The notes under the pieces are model-generated. The model was given only the letters and a program-made list of their open reading frames with translations, searched no databases and was not told the DNA's origin. A stretch of DNA of 64,000 nt, taken from DYRB01 sp963845265 (GTDB lineage Bacteria > Pseudomonadota > Gammaproteobacteria > Chromatiales > Chromatiaceae). Where the stretch lies: the NCBI GenBank assembly GCA_963845265.1, contig CAWJRN010000007.1:124001-188000 (forward strand), written 5' to 3'. Positions 57,697 through 64,000 of this stretch are shown piece after piece. How positions within the stretch are numbered: the stretch's first letter is position 1; every line of letters starts with the position of its first letter. Both the position numbers and the translations under genes were made by a program.

Positions 57697-59190
57697 TCAG
57701 AACCAACGCGCCTGCGATGGCGCCCGACAGGGCGGCAACCGGGCGGGTTCGGCGGAAGCGTTTTTGCTGTCGATGTGGGTGAGAATCTTCTTGATCACCG
57801 CGGGGTCTTCGATGCAGGCGATGATCCGCAGCGCCCCGCCGCAGGCCGGACAGGTCTCGATGTCGATGCCAAAGACGCGTTTGAGGCGCTGCGCCCAGGT
57901 CATCGCTGCCCGGCGTTCCGCCGGCGTTTTCTCATGCTCCTCCTCGAAGGCTTTGGGTTTGGCGCCCTTCCCCCGCTTCGCCGGTGTCACCGAGGCGCGG
58001 TCTCGACTGTTGGGGGCAAATACGCCGTGATAGCGGGTCAGGTTGACCCGGGGCTTGGGCACCAGGGCGGCGAGGCGGGCGATGAAGTCGAGCGGTTCGA
58101 AGATGACATGGGTGGTGCCATCGCGGTACGGCGTCTTGAGCTGGTAGCGAATGTTGCCGTTCGGGGTGAGCGACAGGCGCTTCTCTGACACCGCAGGGCG
58201 TGAGATGTAGCGGCACAGCCGTTCCAGCTTCTGGCGTTGATGGGCCTTGGCCGCGACGCCGGCATGCAGGGAGAATCCGGACACCTGACCCACCGGGTCA
58301 TCGAACGCCTCCCCGCTGGCCGGCAGGGTTTGCAGGGTGAACACCTTGCGACCCGCCTGTGGTCCGACGGCAATTCGATAGGTGATCGAGTGGCCGATCA
58401 GCTGGTCCATCGGCCCGGCCTCCAGGCCATCGCCGGTCAGATAGCTGTTCTGCGCGTCCCGCTCCAGCAGCCCCTGGCGTTGCAGAAAGCGCCCGACCCG
58501 TTCGGCGATGGTGTGCGTCAGCTCGGTGAGCTCGGCGGTGGTCGGGGCCCTCACCGGGCGAAACCGCTGGAACGTTCCATCGGCCCCGACGACATAGACC
58601 CCATCCAGGAACAGCATGTGGAAGTGAACGTTGAGGTTCAGCGCACTGCCGAAGCGCTGGATCAGCGTCACCGCGCCGGTACGCGCCCGCTTGCGAGTGA
58701 ACCCGGCCTTTTTGATCAAATGGCCGACGATGGCACGATAGACGATGCCCAGCACCTGGTCCATGATTGCCGGACGGCTCGCGAACAGGAAACGTAAGGG
58801 ATAGGGAAAGCTCAGCACCCATTGGCGTACGGGCTGCTCGGGAAACACCTCATCGACCAACAGCGCCGCGCTCTCGACCATGCGCCGCGCCCCGCAGCTG
58901 GGGCAAAAGCCGCGCCGTCGACAACTGAACGCCACCAGGTGCTCAGCGTGGCAGGTGTCGCAGCGCACCCGCAAAAAGCCATGCTCCAGGCGCCCGCAGC
59001 GCAGGTAGTCCTCGAATTCCCGCTGCACGTAGTCCGGCAGGGGGCGTTCCTGCTCGGCCATCAGGGCGGCGAACGCCAGGTAGTATTGCTCGACGATCTG
59101 GTAGAGGAGCGTGTGCTCGGGCCGGTGGCGCTGGTAAGGGGCCGCGCCGCCGGCCCGCTCGGCAGTTGCGCCTGCCGGCGTGGGTGACAT
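57697..59190 (-). CDS. IS91-family transposase
   Basis: This 497-residue HUH-type transposase has a zinc-binding N-domain (VRCDTCHAEHLVAFSCRRRG and CPSCGARR, near 75-105). The HUH motif lies in LNVHFHMLFLDG, and a tyrosine in VNLTRYHGVFAP is the candidate nucleophile. A second zinc knuckle CPACGG is near 445-450. The length fits IS91 transposases. The start at 59190 lies 16 bases after a consensus LexA box. A second copy at 53748-54315 has only the C-terminal part. Confidence 0.9.
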   Translation of the reverse strand: MSPTPAGATAERAGGAAPYQRHRPEHTLLYQIVEQYYLAFAALMAEQERPLPDYVQREFEDYLRCGRLEHGFLRVRCDTCHAEHLVAFSCRRRGFCPSCGARRMVESAALLVDEVFPEQPVRQWVLSFPYPLRFLFASRPAIMDQVLGIVYRAIVGHLIKKAGFTRKRARTGAVTLIQRFGSALNLNVHFHMLFLDGVYVVGADGTFQRFRPVRAPTTAELTELTHTIAERVGRFLQRQGLLERDAQNSYLTGDGLEAGPMDQLIGHSITYRIAVGPQAGRKVFTLQTLPASGEAFDDPVGQVSGFSLHAGVAAKAHQRQKLERLCRYISRPAVSEKRLSLTPNGNIRYQLKTPYRDGTTHVIFEPLDFIARLAALVPKPRVNLTRYHGVFAPNSRDRASVTPAKRGKGAKPKAFEEEHEKTPAERRAAMTWAQRLKRVFGIDIETCPACGGALRIIACIEDPAVIKKILTHIDSKNASAEPARLPPCRAPSQARWF

Positions 59191-59206
59191 GGTCGGCGTC
59201 CCCAGG

Positions 59207-59228
59207 AGACTGTATATATATACAGTCT
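59207..59228. promoter_or_regulatory. consensus LexA (SOS) box before the IS91 transposase
   Basis: The 22 bases are a perfect palindrome whose core CTGTATATATATACAG (59210-59225) is the ideal gammaproteobacterial LexA site. It ends 17 bases upstream of the transposase ATG on the minus strand, so bound LexA would block transcription or initiation. Confidence 0.8.
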
Positions 59229-59706
59229 AGCGCCGGATACCTGGCCGGTACATTGTGACTCGGACCTCGAAGACGCGCAGACTGGGGCGGGAGCTGCCGT
59301 TCGCACCCGCCCCCCTGCTCGGTGCGCTGTAAAAAATCCTGACACCGATTCCGGCGAACCCTCGAATGTCTCCTTTGGGTCGTATGCCGTCAGTGGGCTG
59401 CACGCCCAGTCGTCCCCGGCCTTGGACACGGCTGACCGACAGCAGTCGGCCAGAAGGTGCGACCTGACCAGCGAGCGAGAACTCTTGGCCGACAACCGTC
59501 AGTGGCAGAAGGACGGCGAGTCCTTTGGGACAAACCGGACGCTGCCGGCGTTGCCTTGAGTGACAGCAACGGGTTGTGTGCCGCCTCGGCCCTCCGCACA
59601 GAGATTCATCGTGGGGCTCGCGCGGTGTTGGGCGCCAAAGCTATCCGACGGGTGGTCGTGTGGCCCGCTAAGCTAAAGGGCACCGTTGCCCCGCGGAAGA
59701 CACGAA
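59229..59706. other. intergenic, no recognisable gene
   Basis: Open frames here have no family resemblance. The segment may include the true right end of the IS91 element. GGAAGA just before 59707 serves the next gene. Confidence 0.4.
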
Positions 59707-60903
59707 ATGGCTGATACAGTGAGTTCCGGTTCCGCCAACTCCATGTCGGCGGTCCTGCGCGCACAGGTCGAGCAGTCCTACCGCCAGTTGCCGATTGCGC
59801 TGCTTGTCCACCTAGTCATCGCCTTGCTGCTGTCCTTCTTCCTCTGGGAGGCCGTTGACCGCCCGACGCTAGATATCTGGCTCTCGACGATTCTGGTCGT
59901 CACCGCTATGCGCTACGTCCTGCTGCGGGCGTACCATCGCGCAACCGCCGACGCCCGGGCCGAACGCCTGTGGGCAACCTACTCGGTGCTCGGGGCCTGC
60001 GCAGCCGGCCTGGCGTGGGGAGCGGCTGGTTACTTTCTGTTTGTTGCCGAGTCTCTGCCGCACCAGATGTTCCTCGCCTTCGTCCTCGCGGGGATGGTCG
60101 CCGGAGCGATCCCCCTATTGTCCTTTCTGGGCCCCGCGTTCCCGTGCTTCGTCATCCCGATCGTGTTGCCTATCGCCTATCGCATGATGGAGGCCGGTGA
60201 TCAGGTGCACATCGCCATGGCCCCGATGATCCTGGTGTTCGGGCTCGCCATGCTGGCGGCATCGGCGCAGATGCGGCGTTTCTTTCTGGAGTCCATCGAT
60301 CTCAGGTCACGCCTTGCCTCGGCAGTCGAGGTCGAACACGCCCTCGAACAGATGGCACGGGTGGATGTTCTGACCGGTCTCGCCAACCGTCGCCTTTTCG
60401 AAGAGGCGCTAGAGAGGGAATGGGGTCGGGCGCAGCGCGAGCGCAGCGATCTGTCGTTGATCATGGTGGACGTCGATCACTTCAAGGCATACAACGACCA
60501 TTACGGGCACCCCGCGGGCGACGGGTGTCTGGCGACCATCGCCAAGACGATGGCCGATGCCCTGAACCGTCCCGGCGACATCGCGGCGCGGATCGGCGGG
60601 GAGGAGTTCGCTGTATTGCTCCCGGACACCCCCCTGAAGGGCGCGATGGGGGTCGCCGAGTCCATCCGTAAGCGGGTGCTGGCGCTCAACCTGCCTCATG
60701 AGGCGCCCGCGGTTGATGGTCGGGTGACCGTCAGCCTTGGGGTCGCTACGTCGCATGACCTCGGCATCGTCTCGACGAGGGACCTGTTGTGTCGCTCGGA
60801 CCGGGCCCTGTATCGGGCGAAGCGGGCTGGCAGGAACCAGTTGGCTGTGGCGGAAGCGCCGGGTGAAGAATCGTCCGTGCCGCACGATATGTCACGCGCC
60901 TGA
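59707..60903 (+). CDS. membrane-anchored diguanylate cyclase
   Basis: The protein has 398 residues. About six hydrophobic helices lie at 25-205, a short helical linker at 210-240, and a GGDEF domain at about 240-385. The active site reads ARIGGEEFAV (GGEEF). The inhibitory I-site RPGD stands five residues before it, so product inhibition by c-di-GMP is expected. MVDVDHFKAYNDHYGHPAGD is the Mg/GTP-binding segment. The start at ATG 59707 follows GGAAGA. The membrane part (an MASE-like sensor) has no recognised ligand site. Confidence 0.85.
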   Translation: MADTVSSGSANSMSAVLRAQVEQSYRQLPIALLVHLVIALLLSFFLWEAVDRPTLDIWLSTILVVTAMRYVLLRAYHRATADARAERLWATYSVLGACAAGLAWGAAGYFLFVAESLPHQMFLAFVLAGMVAGAIPLLSFLGPAFPCFVIPIVLPIAYRMMEAGDQVHIAMAPMILVFGLAMLAASAQMRRFFLESIDLRSRLASAVEVEHALEQMARVDVLTGLANRRLFEEALEREWGRAQRERSDLSLIMVDVDHFKAYNDHYGHPAGDGCLATIAKTMADALNRPGDIAARIGGEEFAVLLPDTPLKGAMGVAESIRKRVLALNLPHEAPAVDGRVTVSLGVATSHDLGIVSTRDLLCRSDRALYRAKRAGRNQLAVAEAPGEESSVPHDMSRA

Positions 60904-61897
60904 GAGATTGCGAAGAAATCGTAGCGAGCAGCCTCGAGCCCAAACCACAGCGCAATGGTCACGCGGGGCTATCCCTCACCCCGCTGGAGTTGATTCACCA
61001 CCTGGCCGCCCTGATCCCGCCGTCGCGCCTGCATCGCCGCCGTCATCATGGCGTGTTGGTACCCAAGGAGACAACGGGGCCAGACCACAAAATCGCAAGC
61101 GTCGTTTCCGTCTCGACAGCCCTTCCATCCCCGATGACCGGTTTGCGTCGCAGAACTGCCACACTGCGCAGCACGGTGAGTGTCAGCTTTGGGTCGGGAC
61201 CTGCCGGTCAGGAAATCAAAAAGCAGCCGTTCGCGGAGATTCCCTGGCCTATGTCCGGTGACCAACCCATTGCAGTCACTGCCGGGTCGAATCTCCACCG
61301 GCAGCTTCGGCCGAGTTGTACTCTTGGGGCATCGGGCAGGTTTTAGTGTGGAGCGGCCCCTCGAATGTCCGGTCAGGAGCATAGGTGACCGTCTGGTCGT
61401 GGCCGGCAGGAGTCACCCGGCCCACTTGGAAGTGGTCAGTCGCAATAGGCGTCTGGATCGAGCCCCGGCGGGAGCGACGGTGGTCAGACTCGTGGTGGCT
61501 CCCGCTCTGGGGTTGAGTCGATTACGGACCTTCCCGCCCTGTCTCGTACGGTGCCGCAATGTGACGAGGATAGCGGGTGGCAAGGTGGATGAATGTGGGG
61601 AATTCGTGACGCCATATTGTTGGAGACAACACAGGATGTCGCAGGACTAACAGGATTGTTTGATCGAGAGGCCCGTAAACTCTGGAACAACCTGGACCGC
61701 CTCGAAGCCCGCGGCTTTGCTGGGTCCGCTTCGCTTGACCCAGACTACGACCGGCGGTTGCCCCGCCTTTTTGAGAAGTTACGATTTGGCCGGATCAGAT
61801 GGCTCACTCAATGGGCGATTCCCTGCTGCTGTCCATGCGGCTGATTCTTGAAGGCTGAAAGCGGAATGCTGATCGCTGACTGCCCTTTCAAGGTTGA
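60904..61897. other. about 1 kb without a recognisable gene
   Basis: Both strands carry only short frames with Arg-, Ser- and Pro-rich translations. A segment near 61130-61280 resembles diffuse degenerate repeats seen between genes in related genomes, an impression that was not checked. Confidence 0.4.
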
Positions 61898-62545
61898 TCA
61901 GAGGTCTCGGGTATCGGGCGAGTTTAGCCGCGGGCGCTGCGCCTGTAGGTCTCGCACCGCGTTGCTGAGGAGTCGCCCCAGGAGCCGGTCGAAGGCCGCC
62001 GCTGCGGTCGCCGGGTCATCCGTTGGTCCCGTCGGCTCCGTCCCCTGGTAGGTCTGAGCAAACAATGGCTTGCGGTCGTACCCGTCGATCAGGGTCAGGT
62101 GGATCTCGGCGGCGACCCGGGGGGGCTGGGCGTCCGGCAGGTGCTCTAGGCGCCGCAGTTCCCCGGTGAGCAGGTAGTCCGCCCGCGCCCGTTGGCCCGG
62201 GGCGATGACGAAGGTGAACAGGTGTGCCTCGCGCAGGGCCGCGGTTAGGGCAGCGGCAATCGCCGCCGCGGGTGGCTCGCTCCAGAGGTGAAAGGTGTAG
62301 TGCTGGACCTCGCCGGGTCTGTCGGTGCTGCGGAAGACCAGCTCACGGCCGATGGTCAGCCCGCCCGCCGTGGGCTGAGTGACCAGCAGGGTCGCAGCCA
62401 CCGGGGCCTTGAGGCCGGGGACCGCCTGAATGGTCGGGGCAAGGGCGTAGTAGTGGTCCACCGGGGCCGGGCCCCGGCTCGCACAGGCCGCCAGGGTCAG
62501 ACAGATGGCGATTACCGCTACAGGGCTGAGGGTTTTGCCCATCAC
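61898..62545 (-). CDS. PqiC/YmbA-type lipoprotein of an MCE transport system
   Basis: This 215-residue lipoprotein has a signal peptide ending in the lipobox LAAC (near residue 21). The mature part has DHYYALAPT and ADYLLTGELRRLEHLPD, as in the ABC-transport auxiliary (DUF330/PqiC) family. It would bridge from the outer membrane to the MCE protein. The start overlaps the mlaD-like gene stop by four bases. Confidence 0.8.
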   Translation of the reverse strand: MMGKTLSPVAVIAICLTLAACASRGPAPVDHYYALAPTIQAVPGLKAPVAATLLVTQPTAGGLTIGRELVFRSTDRPGEVQHYTFHLWSEPPAAAIAAALTAALREAHLFTFVIAPGQRARADYLLTGELRRLEHLPDAQPPRVAAEIHLTLIDGYDRKPLFAQTYQGTEPTGPTDDPATAAAAFDRLLGRLLSNAVRDLQAQRPRLNSPDTRDL

Positions 62546-63645
62546 TTTTTCGATCTCCTGGCGTTGTCCTGCACCTCGCGCCCCTGGATGATCACCGCCG
62601 GATTGTCCCGCAGGTCCCGGGACAGCTCGGCGAGGTTGCGCGTAGCGGTCTCGATGTGCTCCAGGATGGGGCCCAGGGCGGACGCCAGCTCTTGTAGCAG
62701 GTACTGGCTGTCGGTGATGGAGCGGTCGATTCCCGGGCGGTTGTGCTTGACCAGGCGGCGCAGGTCCGCGGCCAGGTCGCCATAGCGTTGCACCGCTTGC
62801 TGCATGTCCTGGCTGCGGTCCGTGAGGGTCGCCGAGACCCCGGCTAAGTTGCCGGAGATCGTCTCCACGGAGCCCAGGATGCGGGTGAGTTGGGCCGGGT
62901 CCAGCGCTGTTGCCAGGTCCGCGCTCAATTGGTTGAGGTGGTCGAAGACGCCCGCCAGGCGGTCGCTATTGCCGGGCTCCCCGTCGCCCGGACCGTCGCC
63001 GGCGGTCCCCGTGGCCCCGCCCCCGATCAGGCCCTTGAGGGTAGCGATCTGCTCCGCGATGTCGGCCAGGGCCGGGGCTATGGTTTGCTCTACCAGCCCC
63101 TGCAGCGAGTCGGTGAGCAGGGCGAGCTGGGCCACGAGGTCGGCCTCGCGCCCAACCACGGCGATGTGCTCGCCGTCTCGCAGCGGGGCGTCCCGGTCCC
63201 GGCCCGGGAGGATGCGCAGGGCATTGCCCTGGAGCAGCCCGGCGCTGGTGACCTGGGCGACGCTGTCCTGTGGGATGGGCCAGAGATCACGGATACGCAG
63301 GGTCGCGCGGAAACAAGGACCGGCGGCCTCCGGGGTAGGGCAGGGGTTGGTCGCCTCGTCGCGGGGAAAGACCGGCTCCACCGACTCCACTACACCGATG
63401 ACATAGTTCGCCTGGCTGATGTGCATGCCGGCGTCGAGTCCACCCGCGTCCGGAAAATATGCGTACAGGCGCAGGCTGCTGCCGAACAGGGTAGGGACGA
63501 TCAGGGTCAGCGTGCCGATCAACACCGCGGCCATGGTCAGGACAAAGAGCCCGGCGAGGATCAGGTCGCGGCGCACCCGGGCGGCGGCCCGTTTGCCAGG
63601 GGCGCCGATCTCGGGCGGGGCATAGAGGCGTTCCAGGCGGCTCAT
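62542..63645 (-). CDS. MlaD/MCE-family substrate-binding protein
   Basis: The protein has 367 residues. One N-terminal membrane helix (about 26-50) is followed by an MCE domain (YFPDAGGLDAGMHISQANYVIGVVESV near 62-90). A long helical region with heptad-like repeats and an insert of Gly/Asp residues near 215-230 comes last. MCE proteins form hexameric channels for phospholipid transport. It lies between the ATPase gene and the lipoprotein gene with four-base overlaps. Confidence 0.85.
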   Translation of the reverse strand: MSRLERLYAPPEIGAPGKRAAARVRRDLILAGLFVLTMAAVLIGTLTLIVPTLFGSSLRLYAYFPDAGGLDAGMHISQANYVIGVVESVEPVFPRDEATNPCPTPEAAGPCFRATLRIRDLWPIPQDSVAQVTSAGLLQGNALRILPGRDRDAPLRDGEHIAVVGREADLVAQLALLTDSLQGLVEQTIAPALADIAEQIATLKGLIGGGATGTAGDGPGDGEPGNSDRLAGVFDHLNQLSADLATALDPAQLTRILGSVETISGNLAGVSATLTDRSQDMQQAVQRYGDLAADLRRLVKHNRPGIDRSITDSQYLLQELASALGPILEHIETATRNLAELSRDLRDNPAVIIQGREVQDNARRSKK

Positions 63646-64000
63646 GGGTGCCCGGCCAGGACGTGGCGGAGTTCCAGACGGTCTCCGGCCGCGGCCTCCA
63701 GGGCCGCGGCAGGACCGTCAAACAGCAATTGGCCCCGGTCCAGCACGGCCACCCGGGTGCCGGCGGCGAGCAGCTCTGCGGGTCGGTTGTCGGTTGCGAT
63801 CAGGGTCAGCCCTCGGTTGGCGTGTTGTTGGCGCAGCAGGTCCAGGGTGTCACGCACCCCTGCGGGGTCGAGGCCCTCGGTGAGGCCGTCCCAGACCAGC
63901 AGCCGCGGTTTGTGGATGAGGGCGCGGGCCAGCTCGACCCGCCTGCGCTGGCCCAGGGACAGCGCGCGGGGTAGCTCCCCCTCGAGGCCGTCGAGCTGCA
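63642..64000 (-). CDS. MlaF-like ABC ATPase, C-terminal part (runs off the window)
   Basis: The visible 118 codons include the ABC signature LSLGQRRRVELARAL, then LLVWDGLTEGLDPAG, and the switch region TLIATDNRPAEL. In the Walker B stretch the residue after Asp is Gly where most ATPases have the catalytic Glu, and the switch His is replaced by Asp. The N-terminal part with the P-loop lies beyond 64000. It is probably the ATPase of the MCE system. Activity is doubtful unless another residue substitutes. Confidence 0.75.
   Translation of the reverse strand, partial: QLDGLEGELPRALSLGQRRRVELARALIHKPRLLVWDGLTEGLDPAGVRDTLDLLRQQHANRGLTLIATDNRPAELLAAGTRVAVLDRGQLLFDGPAAALEAAAGDRLELRHVLAGHP

Larger units (their letters stand above)
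57463..59228 (-). mobile_element. IS91-family insertion element, full transposase
   Basis: The left end at 57463 (GAGTATAGGGAGCATAAAC) is shared with the truncated copy at 53515 and lies downstream of the transposase, where IS91 elements carry the replication-origin end. The other end is upstream of the transposase and cannot be fixed exactly, so 59228 is a minimum. IS91 elements move by rolling circle and leave no target duplication. None is seen. Confidence 0.8.

Overview
The window reads as GC-rich chromosomal DNA from a gammaproteobacterium. The best fit is a purple sulfur bacterium of the Chromatiales. This is inferred from a candidate sulfur-globule protein, a sulfane-reductase-like ion-pumping complex, an N-type ATP synthase operon, a Bacillus-type diheme succinate/fumarate oxidoreductase and MCE lipid-transport genes. 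No rRNA, tRNA, CRISPR array or photosynthesis gene was seen, so the assignment is indirect.

1-10.1 kb: a tightly overlapping operon encodes a group-4-hydrogenase-related membrane complex. In order it has the end of an MrpB-like gene, MrpC, two antiporter-like subunits, then NuoH-, NuoB-, NuoC- and NuoD-like subunits and a NuoI-GltD fusion, followed by a ferritin-like protein and a zinc-ribbon protein. The order matches archaeal Mbx/MBS. The NuoD-like subunit keeps only one cysteine of each NiFe pair. 10.4-15.6 kb: a hypothetical gene, a DUF2157 / DUF4401-GDYXXLXY membrane pair and a FIST sensor protein. 15.7-19.7 kb: sdhCAB/frdCAB on the minus strand behind a perfect FNR-type box, divergent from a Gly/Trp/Tyr-rich secreted protein.

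19.8-26.3 kb: an N-ATPase operon atpDCQBEFAG on the minus strand. It has no atpR, a c subunit without the Na+-ligand glutamine, a frameshift in atpA and a repeat element forming the end of atpB. 26.5-32.8 kb: a site-2 protease with CBS domains, a long-chain acyl-CoA synthetase and an ACP / AMP-ligase / acyltransferase fusion. 33.4-41.3 kb: a trans-sulfuration PLP enzyme, a secreted caspase-like protein (frameshifted), formate-THF ligase, MarC, a minimal SUF pair (SmsC-like without Walker A, SmsB-like) and an archease-RtcB remnant.

41.7-47.3 kb: an integron-integrase remnant, then acs-pdhA-pdhB-pdhC-acp on the minus strand. 47.4-49.7 kb is a gene graveyard with pieces of polX, adenosylhomocysteinase and an HhH protein. 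49.7-51.3 kb: pcm, a phosphoribosyltransferase and a proline-rich protein in DNA that looks less GC-rich. 51.3-59.2 kb: structured intergenic DNA, a rhomboid protease, a ppsA fragment, two copies of an IS91-family element (one full, one truncated), an attC-like site, a secreted glycine-rich protein and a kinase remnant. The full transposase gene lies behind a consensus LexA box. 59.7-64 kb: a membrane diguanylate cyclase, about 1 kb without genes, then an MCE transport operon (MlaF-, MlaD- and PqiC-like).

Single-base frameshifts or in-frame stops affect atpA, the caspase-like gene, pdhB/pdhC, rtcB, polX, the HhH gene and the kinase remnant. Those inside otherwise intact operons could be sequence errors. 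Those in 47-49 kb and 53-57 kb look like real decay, because they sit with truncations.
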